Origin: Alphaproteobacteria bacterium
GTDB lineage: Bacteria; Pseudomonadota; Alphaproteobacteria; Rhodospirillales; WMHbin7
Length of the DNA stretch: 58,674 bases
NCBI GenBank assembly: GCA_015232335.1
Contig: JADFZV010000019.1
Coordinates: 1-58,674 of the forward strand
Reading direction: 5' to 3'
The translations under genes and the position numbers were made by a program. Shown here piece after piece: positions 7,468 to 16,125 of this stretch (its first letter is position 1; every line of letters starts with the position of its first letter). The notes below the pieces were generated by a model. That model was not told the origin of the DNA. It was given only the letters and a program-made list of their open reading frames with translations, and ran no database searches.

Positions 7468-7481
7468 TTGACCAAAGTCAA
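7468..7481. promoter_or_regulatory. Candidate FNR/FixK-family binding site
   Basis: TTGACCAAAGTCAA is a perfect inverted repeat fitting TTGA-N6-TCAA, the consensus of FNR/FixK/Dnr regulators. It lies 209 bp upstream of the FadL-type gene start and just after the DUF971 stop. A long AT-rich stretch follows before the gene. Oxygen-responsive control of the FadL-type gene is inference. Confidence 0.45.
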
Positions 7482-7689
7482 GCATTCGCAAGACTTCATT
7501 GATAACTCAGAAGGTTTAAGGGGCTTGATGTCGAGTCCTCTTGGCATGTGTGTTGCCTGAATATCACAGGCAGCTCTTAATCAACTAAAAATATCACGTA
7601 GTATCCTTCTACTACCCACCAGACGGGGCGGCGAATATTTTCAAGGTGTCAATTATAAGACCAAAAATTCAATTCAGGGGAGAGACACC

Positions 7690-8985
7690 ATGACAAGACC
7701 CAGCCCGACGCGCCATGCGTTGGCCGCAAGCATCTTCGTCCTCGCAGTAACGACAACGCTCCCGGCCCTGGCCACCAACGGCTATTTTTCGGCGGGCTTC
7801 GATACGGAATCGAAGGGCTTGTCTGGAAGTGGCCTGATAACCGGGGATGGTCCCGTTGCCTCGGCCTTGAATCCTGCCTTGGGCGTCAAAATGGGCACGG
7901 AAGCGGGCGGCTGTCTGGCGGCCTTCATGCCGCACCGGGACACGACGGTAACCGGCGGCAAGGGAACCGCCTATTTGCAGAATGGTGTTTTCGACAGCGA
8001 CAAGGAACTCTTCTTCGTTCCCTGCGCGGGCGCCAATTACAAGGTCCGTGACGACCTTGCCGTCGGCATGCTGCTTTACGCCAACGGCGGCATGAACACC
8101 AAATATCCCACCAACATCTTCAGCCCCGGCTTCGGAACCGTCGCCGATGCGCCCCTGGGCGTTGACCTTTCCCAGGCCTTCATGTCGGCCAATCTGGCTT
8201 ACCGGGTGACGCCGGGCATAACCGTCGGCGTTGCGCCCATTTTCGCAGTTCAACGGTTCAAGGCTTATGGCCTCTCTCCTTTCGCAGGCTCGTCCACTTC
8301 TAGCGGAAACCTGACCGATAGAGGCTACGATTATTCCTATGGCGGCGGCGCCAAGTTGGGCGCCATCTGGGAGGTGAACAACTGGCTGAGTCTGGCCGTG
8401 GCGGGCCAGTCGCCGATTTTGATGAGCCGGTTTGACAAATATGCCGGACTGTTTGCAGATCATGGCGGGTTCGACATCCCTCCCACCGATAGCGAGGGCA
8501 TCAATTTCAAGATCACGCCGAAGCTGGATTTGATGTTTGAACATCAGGGCATCTATTACAACTTCGTCGATTCCGTTTCGAACTCTGGCAACAACCCGAC
8601 CGGCGGTACCTTCAATTGGCGCCTGGGTGACGAGGCAGGCGCTGGATTCGGATGGCGGAACATGCATGTTTTTCGCATCGGCACCCAGTGGAAGGCCATG
8701 GACGATCTGACATTGCGCTCGGGGTACAGCTACAATACCGACTTCACCAAAGGCGACGAGCTGTTGTTCAATGTTCTGGCTCCCGGAACGATCAAGCATC
8801 ATTTATCGGTGGGCGCGTCCTATGACATCACGCCCAATTGGGGACTGTCCTTCTCTTTCACGCATGCGTTTTCTCAAAGCTTCACCGGCGACTTCATCGG
8901 TGTTCCGACCAATGGCGGTTCGCAGGTCATCAAGTTGCGCATGGACCAGGATGAAGCGTCCGTCGGACTAAGATACCGTTGGTGA
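7690..8985 (+). CDS. FadL/OmpP1/TodX-family outer-membrane transport protein
   Basis: The 431-residue precursor has a signal peptide with cleavage likely after ...LPALA (about residue 28). The mature start TNGYFSAGFDTESKGLSGSG matches the FadL-family hatch region that plugs the 14-strand barrel. The protein ends in RYRW, an aromatic terminal residue typical of BAM substrates. The family takes up long-chain fatty acids or other hydrophobic compounds across the outer membrane. The ATG at 7690 follows AGGGGAGAG. A possible FNR-type site lies upstream and a terminator follows, so it seems to be a single-gene unit. The substrate cannot be told from sequence. Confidence 0.88.
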   Translation: MTRPSPTRHALAASIFVLAVTTTLPALATNGYFSAGFDTESKGLSGSGLITGDGPVASALNPALGVKMGTEAGGCLAAFMPHRDTTVTGGKGTAYLQNGVFDSDKELFFVPCAGANYKVRDDLAVGMLLYANGGMNTKYPTNIFSPGFGTVADAPLGVDLSQAFMSANLAYRVTPGITVGVAPIFAVQRFKAYGLSPFAGSSTSSGNLTDRGYDYSYGGGAKLGAIWEVNNWLSLAVAGQSPILMSRFDKYAGLFADHGGFDIPPTDSEGINFKITPKLDLMFEHQGIYYNFVDSVSNSGNNPTGGTFNWRLGDEAGAGFGWRNMHVFRIGTQWKAMDDLTLRSGYSYNTDFTKGDELLFNVLAPGTIKHHLSVGASYDITPNWGLSFSFTHAFSQSFTGDFIGVPTNGGSQVIKLRMDQDEASVGLRYRW

Positions 8986-9005
8986 TCCGGTTTGGCGTAA
9001 CCACG

Positions 9006-9040
9006 GGCCGTCTGGGGGGCGTCTCCAGGCGGCCTGTTTT
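9006..9040 (+). terminator. Intrinsic terminator after the FadL-type gene
   Basis: Arms GGCCGTCTGG (9006-9015) and CCAGGCGGCC (9025-9034) form a 10-bp stem with one G-U pair, followed by TGTTTTG. It ends the single-gene transcript 20 bp after the stop codon. Confidence 0.8.
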
Positions 9041-9084
9041 GTTGTGTTTCAGCTCTTAATCCTTTCTTCACCCCTCCCCTGCTA

Positions 9085-9232
9085 GTCTGAGTCTACGGGA
9101 CTCTGCCAGGCCTTGGGATGATCCGGTTCTCGCAAAGGCGTTTTCTTCCGGTTTGTCTGGCCTCATGGCGCGCCTCGTCTGATGACTCCCCCCGACCCCT
9201 GGCCCTGCGGCAACCCGCGGGGCCTTTTTTGT
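9085..9232 (+). ncRNA. Candidate structured small RNA
   Basis: Between two intrinsic terminators lies a stretch with ordered hairpins: GAGTC 9089-9093/GACTC 9099-9103, GCCAG 9105-9109/CTGGC 9157-9161 enclosing CCGG 9123-9126/CCGG 9148-9151, then a strong terminator at 9201-9230. No coding frame fits. A terminator with no gene before it suggests a short independent transcript, or a leader with attenuation for the aminotransferase. I cannot match it to a known RNA family, and the promoter is unclear. Confidence 0.3.
9201..9232 (+). terminator. Strong intrinsic terminator before the aminotransferase gene
   Basis: GGCCCTGCGG (9201-9210), loop CAAC, CCGCGGGGCC (9215-9224) and six T form a classic terminator. 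It is the second terminator after the FadL-type gene, with about 160 bp between the two. Confidence 0.85.
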
Positions 9233-9269
9233 TTTGTTCTTAAGAAATCCACGTTATATTCTGGGGACG

Positions 9270-10457
9270 ATGCTCAATCCACGCCTCGACCAGTTGGCCG
9301 ATTATCCCTTCGCCCGCCTGGCCTCCCTTCTGGGTGGCCTGGAACCGGGAGGCGAGGCTCTGATTATGTCGATCGGAGAACCCCAGCATGCCCCCCCCGC
9401 GCTGTTGGCCGGGGCCTTGGAAAAGGCAGGCGGGTTGTGGGGCAAATATCCGCCGGTTCAAGGAACGCCGGAGTTTCGCAAGGCGGTTGCCGCCTGGCTG
9501 AAGCGGCGCTATGCCCTGGCCGAAGGGTTCATCGATTCCGATCTGCATGTTCTGCCGGTGGCAGGGACGCGCGAGGCCTTGTATCTGGCAGCACAGATGT
9601 GTGTGCCCGATCTGAAGCGAGGCCATGTGCCCGCCGTTCTCATTCCCAATCCCTTTTATCAGGTCTATCTGGGCGGCGCTGTTCTGGCGGGTGCTGAGCC
9701 GATTCTGGTCGAAGCCCCCGAGGGCGCACCCGATTTTGCCGCCATCGCCCCTTCGGTTCTTGAACGCACGGCGATGGCCTATTTATGCTCGCCGGCCAAT
9801 CCGCAAGGATCGGTGGCCAGCCTATCACAGCTTAAGGCGGCCCTGGCCCTGGCCCGCCAGCATGATTTCGTTCTGGCCGTCGATGAATGCTATGCCGAAA
9901 TCTGGGACAAACAGCAACCAGCCGGAGCGCTTGAGGCCGCCAGCGCCCTGGGCGACGGCCTTAAAAATCTGCTGGTCTTCCACTCGCTCTCCAAGCGCTC
10001 CAGCGTGCCCGGCCTACGCTCGGGCTTCGTGGCGGGCGATGCCACTCTGATCGCCGCCTTTCAGCGCCTGCGCTCCTATGGTGGGGCCACGCTGCCCATG
10101 CCGGTTCTGGCCGCCTCGACCGCCCTGTGGTCCGACGAGGTGCATGTCGAGGAGAACCGCCGTCTCTATCGTGACAAAATCGATTTGGCCGAGCGCATCC
10201 TGGGCAGCTATCCCGGCTTCAAGCGACCTGAGGGCGGATTCTTTCTCTGGCTCGATGTCGGCAATGGCGAGGCCTTCGCAAAAAGCCTCTGGAGCCGAAC
10301 CGGCATCCGCGTTTTGCCGGGAGCCTATCTGGCCCGGCCCGGCGCCGACGGGCGCAATCCCGGCCTGCCCTATGTGCGCATTGCCCTGGTCCACGATCTG
10401 GCCACCACCGAGCGGGCCTTGAAAGCCATCGCTTCCATTCTGATGGAGCCGTCATGA
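9270..10457 (+). CDS. Class I/II PLP-dependent aminotransferase (DapC-like)
   Basis: The 395-residue protein is a fold-type I aminotransferase. Recognisable parts are SIGEPQH near the N-terminus, [11 protein letters not shown] (PLP phosphate region), [11 protein letters not shown], the CSPANPQGS Asn box, VDECYAEI with the PLP Asp, [15 protein letters not shown] with the Schiff-base Lys, and VRIAL with the carboxylate-binding Arg near the end. It resembles succinyldiaminopimelate aminotransferases in lysine and peptidoglycan-precursor synthesis, but substrates in this family are hard to assign. TATATT at 9255-9260 puts a possible transcription start only a few bases before the ATG. It overlaps ftsK by ATGA. 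Confidence 0.88.
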   Translation: MLNPRLDQLADYPFARLASLLGGLEPGGEALIMSIGEPQHAPPALLAGALEKAGGLWGKYPPVQGTPEFRKAVAAWLKRRYALAEGFIDSDLHVLPVAGTREALYLAAQMCVPDLKRGHVPAVLIPNPFYQVYLGGAVLAGAEPILVEAPEGAPDFAAIAPSVLERTAMAYLCSPANPQGSVASLSQLKAALALARQHDFVLAVDECYAEIWDKQQPAGALEAASALGDGLKNLLVFHSLSKRSSVPGLRSGFVAGDATLIAAFQRLRSYGGATLPMPVLAASTALWSDEVHVEENRRLYRDKIDLAERILGSYPGFKRPEGGFFLWLDVGNGEAFAKSLWSRTGIRVLPGAYLARPGADGRNPGLPYVRIALVHDLATTERALKAIASILMEPS

Positions 10458-12865
10458 GCGCGATCGCCAGCCCCTCCAATCGCCTTGCCAACAGCAACGC
10501 CAATGACAAGAGCGCCTTCCTGCCCAAGGGTGTTGCGGATTTTCTGAAACGCCGCCTGGTGCAGGCGGGCGGCCTGGCTCTGTTCCTCCTGGGCGTCGTC
10601 CTGGCCGTGGCACTCTCGACCTACGCCTCCAGCGATCCCTCCTTCAACACGGCAACGCTGGCCCCCGTCGCCAACGCGCTGGGCTATGGCGGCGCCCTGC
10701 TGGCCGATCTGATCTTGCAGGCCGCCGGGCTGACCTCGATTTTCCTGGTGGCCTTGCTGCTGGTCTGGGGCCTGCGCCTGGTGCTTCTCATGCCCATCCG
10801 CCTGTGGGGTTTGCGCCTGCTGTCCCTGATGACGGCCATGGGACTAGCCTCGCTGCCGCTGGCGCAATGGCCCGCCCCTGCTGGCTGGTCGCTGCGCCTG
10901 GGCGGTTTCGTGGGCGAGATTCTGGATGCAAGATTGGTGCGTCTGGCCGCCTTTCTGCTGGGCGAGGCCGAGGCGGCCCTGCCCCTGTCGCTGGTGGCCC
11001 TGCTGTCTGCCGCCCTGGGTTTGGCCGCCTTTCTCTGGTCGTTGGCCATGAGCCTTAGCGACTGGCGTTCTCTGGGCGATCGCCTGCTCGGTTTCGGACA
11101 GGCAACAAGGCTGTTCGGCTCAAATCTGGGTGGTGCTGCGCTGGAGGGTGTCGCCGTGGTCCGGCGCGTTTCGGCCTATCTGCCGGGACGGCGCGAGCCG
11201 CATCTGGATGAGCTTGCTTCGGAAAGTGATGGTGACACTGTCTCTGAGCCCTCTCTTGCGTCCGAGCGCGGGGCCCCCGCCGCCCTGATCGGCCCGGCGC
11301 CCAAGCGCGCCCAGCCCGGCAAGCGCGAGCGCCAGGCCAAGGAGCGCCAGGGATCGCTGGCCTTGGCACCTGACACGGAAACGCCCTTCGATCTGCCGCC
11401 TCTGTCCCTGCTGGCCCCGCCGCCCAAAGATACGGGCCTCGTTCAGTTGAACGAGGAGGCGCTGGCCAACAATGCCAAGCTTTTGGAATCGGTGCTCGAT
11501 GATTTCGGCGTCAAGGGCGAGATCGTCAAGGTGCGCCCCGGCCCGGTGGTGACGCTTTATGAATTGGAACCGGCCCCTGGCACCAAGACCAGCCGTGTGA
11601 TCGGCCTGGCCGACGACATCGCGCGGTCGATGAGTGCGATCAGTGTGCGCATCGCGGTCATTCCCGGGCGCAATGTCATCGGCATCGAACTGCCCAACGC
11701 CAAGCGCGAAACGGTTTATCTGCGCGAGCTTCTGGCCTCGGAAAGTTTCGAGCGCGCCCAGGCGCCGCTGACCTTGGCACTCGGCAAGGATATCGGCGGC
11801 GCCCCCGTGCTGGTCGATCTGGCGCGCATGCCCCATCTTCTGGTGGCGGGCACCACCGGCTCGGGCAAATCGGTGGGCGTCAATGCGATGATTCTGTCGC
11901 TGCTCTACCGTCTTTCGCCCGAACAATGCCGCTTCATCATGGTCGATCCCAAGATGCTGGAACTGTCGGTTTATGACGGCATTCCCCATTTGCTGACGCC
12001 GGTGGTCACCGATCCCAGAAAGGCCGTGGTGGCGCTGAAATGGGCGGTGCGCGAAATGGAAGACCGCTATCGCGCCATGAGCCAGTTGGGTGTTCGCAAC
12101 ATTCAGGGCTACAATCAGCGCCTTCAGGAGGCCAAGGCCCAGAACACGCCGCTGTCACGCACCGTGCAGACCGGCTTCGATGCCGATACCGGCAAACCCA
12201 TCTATGAGGAGCAGCCGCTTAATCTGACGCCCTTGCCGCTGATCGTGGTGGTGGTCGATGAAATGGCCGACCTGATGTTGGTGGCGGGCAAGGATATCGA
12301 AGGGGCGATTCAACGTCTGGCCCAGATGGCCCGGGCCGCCGGCATTCATTTGATCATGGCGACACAGCGACCCTCGGTCGATGTCATCACCGGCACCATC
12401 AAGGCCAATTTCCCCACGCGCATCAGCTTCCAGGTGACCAGCAAGATCGACAGCCGCACCATTCTGGGCGAGCAGGGGGCCGAGCAGTTGCTGGGCCAGG
12501 GCGACATGCTTTACATGGCGGCGGGCGGGCGCATCACCCGCGTTCACGGCCCCTTCGCCAGCGACGGCGAGGTCGAGAAGGTGGCCGATTACTTAAGGGC
12601 GCAGGGCGAGCCCAACTATGTCGACGAGGTCACCAAGGACGAAGAGGAAGAGGCCGCCAGCATGGCGGACAACGAGCCAGAGGGCGATGCGCTGTACGAT
12701 CAAGCACTCGATCTGGTCATCCGCGAAAAGAAATGTTCGACCAGTTTCATTCAGCGCCATTTGCAGATCGGCTACAACCGGGCGGCAAGGCTGGTTGACA
12801 TGATGGAAGCCCGGGGCGTGGTGGGACCGGCCAACCATGTCGGCAAGCGCGAGATTTTGTACTAG
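10454..12865 (+). CDS. ftsK: DNA translocase FtsK
   Basis: The 803-residue protein has four or five N-terminal membrane segments (about 35-195), a charged linker (about 230-320), then a RecA-like motor with Walker A GTTGSGKS near 467 and Walker [12 protein letters not shown] near 600. A C-terminal winged-helix gamma domain (about 735-803, [24 protein letters not shown]) reads KOPS sequences. FtsK pumps chromosome ends through the division septum and activates XerCD at dif. The ATGA overlap with the aminotransferase gene indicates coupling. A 6-bp hairpin follows the stop without a T-run. Confidence 0.97.
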   Translation: MSAIASPSNRLANSNANDKSAFLPKGVADFLKRRLVQAGGLALFLLGVVLAVALSTYASSDPSFNTATLAPVANALGYGGALLADLILQAAGLTSIFLVALLLVWGLRLVLLMPIRLWGLRLLSLMTAMGLASLPLAQWPAPAGWSLRLGGFVGEILDARLVRLAAFLLGEAEAALPLSLVALLSAALGLAAFLWSLAMSLSDWRSLGDRLLGFGQATRLFGSNLGGAALEGVAVVRRVSAYLPGRREPHLDELASESDGDTVSEPSLASERGAPAALIGPAPKRAQPGKRERQAKERQGSLALAPDTETPFDLPPLSLLAPPPKDTGLVQLNEEALANNAKLLESVLDDFGVKGEIVKVRPGPVVTLYELEPAPGTKTSRVIGLADDIARSMSAISVRIAVIPGRNVIGIELPNAKRETVYLRELLASESFERAQAPLTLALGKDIGGAPVLVDLARMPHLLVAGTTGSGKSVGVNAMILSLLYRLSPEQCRFIMVDPKMLELSVYDGIPHLLTPVVTDPRKAVVALKWAVREMEDRYRAMSQLGVRNIQGYNQRLQEAKAQNTPLSRTVQTGFDADTGKPIYEEQPLNLTPLPLIVVVVDEMADLMLVAGKDIEGAIQRLAQMARAAGIHLIMATQRPSVDVITGTIKANFPTRISFQVTSKIDSRTILGEQGAEQLLGQGDMLYMAAGGRITRVHGPFASDGEVEKVADYLRAQGEPNYVDEVTKDEEEEAASMADNEPEGDALYDQALDLVIREKKCSTSFIQRHLQIGYNRAARLVDMMEARGVVGPANHVGKREILY

Positions 12866-12926
12866 ACGGAGCCGACTCCTGGCTCCGATGAGGGCGTGAA
12901 TCCGCTCTACCAATTTGTTTTAGCGA

Positions 12927-12979
12927 ACGATTCACGTCCAACTCGGGGGTGCTGCGGTGACTACGAGTTGGATGATCGT
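12927..12979. repeat. Long imperfect palindrome at the ftsK/MFS junction
   Basis: Arms CCAACTCG (12938-12945) and CGAGTTGG (12964-12971) are flanked by ACGAT (12927-12931) and ATCGT (12975-12979). The palindrome spans the stop codon of the convergent MFS gene. No T-run follows on either strand, so a Rho-independent terminator is doubtful. It may be an insertion footprint or a transcript-stabilising hairpin. Confidence 0.5.
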
Positions 12980-14244
12980 ACGCTAGCCGGACGCACGAAG
13001 AAGATCAACACAGCGCCCAACAGGCAGGCCGCGCCGCAGATGGTGAAGGCCAGCGGGAAATTGCCAAGATCGCCCAACGCGCCGCCCATGATGGGGCCTG
13101 CGATGCCGCCCACGCCATAGGACAAAAACACATAGGGATAATTCTGGCCAACACTGTTGGTACCAAACGTATCGGCGGTGATGGTGGGAAAGAGCGCGAA
13201 ATTGCCGCCGAAATTAAATCCGATCAGCGTGGCACCCAGATAGAGCAGCATCTCGCTGCCCGCCATCTGCGTAAAAGCCAGGAAGATCAGCCCTTGCGAA
13301 GCGCTCATCAGCAAAATGGCCAAGCGCCTGCCGATGCGGTCGCTGATCATGCCCCAGGCGATGCGCCCGATGCCATTGGCTAGGCTAAAGAACACCGCCA
13401 TCGCCGTGCCCGAGATGGCGCTGGCCTCGGCCAGGCTTAAGCCCGCCGCCTGAAGCGCCTCCATCGGATAAAGCTTCATCAGCCCGACTGCCATCAAGCC
13501 AGCACTGGCCCCTGCCGCGAAGGTGAGAAAAATCAGATAGAATTGATAGGTCTTCAGCATCCCTGCTGGCGAGAAATCCAGGGTTGCCGCCGCTTGCGTC
13601 TTGGCAGGTGGCGTCCAGCCCAAAGGCGCCCAGCCGCCCGGCGGAAAGACCATCCACAGACTGCCCGCCAGAACCAGAACCGCAAAGGCAGCGCCATAGA
13701 GCATGAAGGTGTTGGCCAACCCCACCGATGCGATCAGATGGCCCCAATTGTCGGCCAGCTTCACCCAGCCCATGGCGCCAAAGCCAAAGCCCGCTACCGC
13801 GATGCCGGTGATCATGCCCTTTTTGTCGGGAAACCAGCGCATGGCGACCGCGATGGGCACCACATAACCCAGGCCGATTCCGCCGCCGCCGATCACGCCG
13901 ATGCACAGCACAAGAATCCAGAAATTTGTGCCGCCCGAAAGCCCTGCCAGCAGATAACCCAGCCCCAGCACCAAGCCGCCGGTGGCGGCCAGCCTGCGCG
14001 GCCCCCAGACGGCGATGCGCCTGCCTGCCCACACCATGACCAGGGCGAAACTGGCCAACCCCACCGAGAAGACCAGCTGCGTATCCAGTTTCGACCAACC
14101 CGCCGCCTTGAGTGCTGGCGTGAAAACGGCCCAGGCATAGATCGCGCCCAAGGAAAGCTGCACGAGAACCGCGCCCAGAACCACCAGCCAGCGGTTGGGA
14201 AACGTCTTGCTGCCGGGCAGGACGAAGAGATTGCTAAAAGCCAT
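12961..14244 (-). CDS. MFS transporter, OFA (oxalate/formate antiporter) type
   Basis: The 427-residue protein has twelve hydrophobic segments in two sets of six, with GPRRLAATGG in the loop after TM2/3 and an equivalent DRIGRRLAILL motif in the second half. The start FPNRWLVVLGAVLVQLSLGA and IYAWAVFTPAL are typical of the OFA family, which carries small carboxylates such as oxalate, formate, pyruvate or lactate. The ATG at 14244 is chosen because upstream codons would run into the divergent gene. It is divergent from a universal stress protein 65 bp away; the shared gap probably holds both promoters. Substrate is not determinable. Confidence 0.85.
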   Translation of the reverse strand: MAFSNLFVLPGSKTFPNRWLVVLGAVLVQLSLGAIYAWAVFTPALKAAGWSKLDTQLVFSVGLASFALVMVWAGRRIAVWGPRRLAATGGLVLGLGYLLAGLSGGTNFWILVLCIGVIGGGGIGLGYVVPIAVAMRWFPDKKGMITGIAVAGFGFGAMGWVKLADNWGHLIASVGLANTFMLYGAAFAVLVLAGSLWMVFPPGGWAPLGWTPPAKTQAAATLDFSPAGMLKTYQFYLIFLTFAAGASAGLMAVGLMKLYPMEALQAAGLSLAEASAISGTAMAVFFSLANGIGRIAWGMISDRIGRRLAILLMSASQGLIFLAFTQMAGSEMLLYLGATLIGFNFGGNFALFPTITADTFGTNSVGQNYPYVFLSYGVGGIAGPIMGGALGDLGNFPLAFTICGAACLLGAVLIFFVRPASVRSSNS

Positions 14245-14309
14245 GCGTAAATCTTTAACCGAAGCCCGCCTTGAACACAAAGGAAGAAAGGATTAAAGGT
14301 GGAGGCGTC

Positions 14310-15179
14310 ATGACGATCAAGAGCATCCTGGTCACTTTGGACGGAAGCGAGCAGTCGGCTGCCACGCTGACGGCAGCCCTTGACCTGGTGCGCCGCTTTT
14401 CGGCCCATGCCGATGTGCTGCATGTGCGCCCCGATGCGCTGACTAATGTGCCCGCCATCGGCGACGGCATGAGTGCTGGGCTGGCCGAGGATGTCTCAGA
14501 GGGCAACGCGCAGCGGTCCGAGCAAAGGGCAAGACAGGCGCGCGCGGTCTTCGTGAAAATCTGCGCCGAGGCGGGCTTGCCCGTGGTCTCGCCGGATCGC
14601 ATCGCTCCCGGCGCCAGCCTGTCCTTTATCGAGCGCGTGGGCAGGGCGCATGCTGTGATGGCCCGCCTGGGCCGCGTGCATGATCTGATTCTGGTGGGCC
14701 CGCCCACGGATTCCCGGGACATGTCGCACAGCCTGACCATGGATGCCCTGTTCGAAACCGGGCGCCCGGTTCTGGTGGTGCCGCATGCACCGCCCGCCGT
14801 TATGGGCAGCCATATCGCGGTGGCCTGGAACGGCAGCGCTGAATGCGCCCGTGCCCTGGGCGGAGCCTCCAACTTCCTGCCCTTCGCCAGCCGCGTCACC
14901 ATCCTGACCGCCGAAAGCGAGCGCACACCCCGCTCGGTGGTGCCCGAACTGGCCGATTATCTGAAAATCCACACGGCCTGCGTTGAGACAAGGCTGATCG
15001 CCTCTCTGGGCAAGAAGCATCTGGGCGGACGCCAGCTTCTGGATGCCGTGCGCGAGGTGGGCGCCGATTTTCTGGTCATGGGAGCCCACAATACCGGACG
15101 CCTGAAGCGCCTTATGCTGGGCAGTGCCACGCATGAAGTGTTGGCCCAGACCCATGTGCCGGTCCTGATGGGCCATTGA
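14310..15179 (+). CDS. Universal stress protein with two UspA domains
   Basis: The 289-residue protein begins MTIKSILVTLDGSEQSA, a standard UspA opening, and has a second UspA-like half (about 165-289: IAVAWNGSAECARAL). It ends with DFLVMGAHNTGRLKRLMLGS and the family's closing HVPVLMGH. The G-x2-G-x9-G(S/T) nucleotide-binding pattern is visible in that last part. Such tandem proteins are induced by starvation and oxidative or respiratory stress. GGTGGAGG precedes the ATG. It is divergent from the OFA-type carrier. Confidence 0.88.
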   Translation: MTIKSILVTLDGSEQSAATLTAALDLVRRFSAHADVLHVRPDALTNVPAIGDGMSAGLAEDVSEGNAQRSEQRARQARAVFVKICAEAGLPVVSPDRIAPGASLSFIERVGRAHAVMARLGRVHDLILVGPPTDSRDMSHSLTMDALFETGRPVLVVPHAPPAVMGSHIAVAWNGSAECARALGGASNFLPFASRVTILTAESERTPRSVVPELADYLKIHTACVETRLIASLGKKHLGGRQLLDAVREVGADFLVMGAHNTGRLKRLMLGSATHEVLAQTHVPVLMGH

Positions 15180-15204
15180 ACCCCATTTGTATTCTCTCTA
15201 CATT
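15176..15204 (+). promoter_or_regulatory. Promoter of lolA, likely leaderless transcript
   Basis: TTGAAC (15176-15181) and TACATT (15199-15204) are separated by 17 bp. The expected transcription start about 7 bp later falls on the lolA ATG at 15211. No ribosome site precedes that ATG, consistent with leaderless initiation. Confidence 0.5.
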
Positions 15205-15210
15205 CCGCTC

Positions 15211-15873
15211 ATGAAAATTTCCCGTCTTCTTCCCGCTGCCTTGATCGTGCTGAGCCTGGCGGCACCCGAAGCCTTGGCCGCCGCCAAGGCCCGCCCAGCC
15301 CCGCTCTCCGAGAACGACCGGGCCGAGATCGGGCGCGCCGAGACCTATCTCAACGATGTGCGCACGCTGAAAGCCCGCTTTTTGCAGTCCTCGCCCGATG
15401 GTCAGGTGGCCGAGGGCACCTTCTATCTGTCGCGCCCGGGCAAGCTTCGGCTGGAATATGATCCCCCGGTTCCGATTCTGATCATCGGGGCGGGCCTGCT
15501 TTTGACCTATCACGACAGGGAGCTGAAGCAGACCTCGCATCTGCCGATCGATTCGACACCCGCGGGCATTCTGGTCCGCCCCAAGATCGCGCTGATGGGT
15601 CCCGATCTGACCGTGACCGGCTTTAGGAACGCCGAAGGGCTGGACCGCATTTCGCTGGCCCGCACAGACGATCCCCAGGCCGGTGAAATCACGCTGATTT
15701 TTACCCGCGAACCCTATCAGCTTCGCCAGTGGACCGTGCGCGATCCTCAAGGCCAGATCACCACCGTCACCCTGTCCGACGCCAGATTGGGCCTTAAATT
15801 CGACGCCAAGCTGTTCGAGTTCGAAGATCCCAATTTCTTCAGGCCGGGAGCGGGAAGCATCAACCGGGAGTAG
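15211..15873 (+). CDS. lolA: Outer-membrane lipoprotein carrier protein LolA family
   Basis: The 220-residue periplasmic protein has a signal peptide ending near ALA (about residue 23). The mature part carries the LolA pattern: YLNDVRTLKARFLQ, GTFYLSRPGKLRLEYDPP (hallmark), LTYHDRELKQT and a late LKFDAKLFEFEDPNFF. LolA ferries lipoproteins from LolCDE to the outer membrane. In many alphaproteobacteria lolA follows ftsK directly; here the carrier and stress-protein pair lies between. The promoter overlaps the end of the stress gene. Confidence 0.9.
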   Translation: MKISRLLPAALIVLSLAAPEALAAAKARPAPLSENDRAEIGRAETYLNDVRTLKARFLQSSPDGQVAEGTFYLSRPGKLRLEYDPPVPILIIGAGLLLTYHDRELKQTSHLPIDSTPAGILVRPKIALMGPDLTVTGFRNAEGLDRISLARTDDPQAGEITLIFTREPYQLRQWTVRDPQGQITTVTLSDARLGLKFDAKLFEFEDPNFFRPGAGSINRE

Positions 15874-15956
15874 ATAAGCCATGCGGAACGCGCATGACTG
15901 GTATTCTTCTTCACCCCTGGATTGCTTTCCATAGTCTTACCACATAAATTAAATGA

Positions 15957-16072
15957 CGGCGTGCATCGCAATGATACGCGCCTGTGAGGCCGGTTCCCCT
16001 GCCGAGTCCTCACGGCTCCCCCCCAAGGAGCAAGCACGGCGCCCGGTAACCCCCCTTACCGGGCGCTTTTCT
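15957..16072 (+). ncRNA. Candidate small RNA ending in a strong terminator
   Basis: TTGCTT (15922-15927) and TAAATT (15945-15950), 17 bp apart, predict a transcript starting near 15957. It would carry hairpins GTGAGG 15984-15989/CCTCAC 16008-16013 and GCTCC 16015-16019/GGAGC 16027-16031, then a perfect 11-bp terminator. No coding frame fits. It lies between lolA and the FAH gene and is about 115 nt long. It could also be the lolA 3' UTR or a leader of the FAH gene. No known family is recognised. Confidence 0.4.
16039..16072 (+). terminator. Perfect 11-bp intrinsic terminator
   Basis: GCGCCCGGTAA (16039-16049), a six-C loop, and TTACCGGGCGC (16056-16066) are followed by TTTTCTTTT. This separates lolA and any small RNA from the downstream FAH gene. 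Confidence 0.92.
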
Positions 16073-16125
16073 TTTGTCCGTTTTGCAGCCAGCATGGGGC
16101 GGTCGTCAGCCAAAGGATTTTTCAT

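Noticed and set aside
7669..8802. Minus-strand frame of 377 residues
   Set aside because: It is antisense to the FadL-type gene. Composition and lack of motifs fit a shadow frame.
12939..12971. Palindrome as an ftsK or MFS terminator
   Set aside because: No T-run follows on either strand, so a standard intrinsic terminator is not supported.
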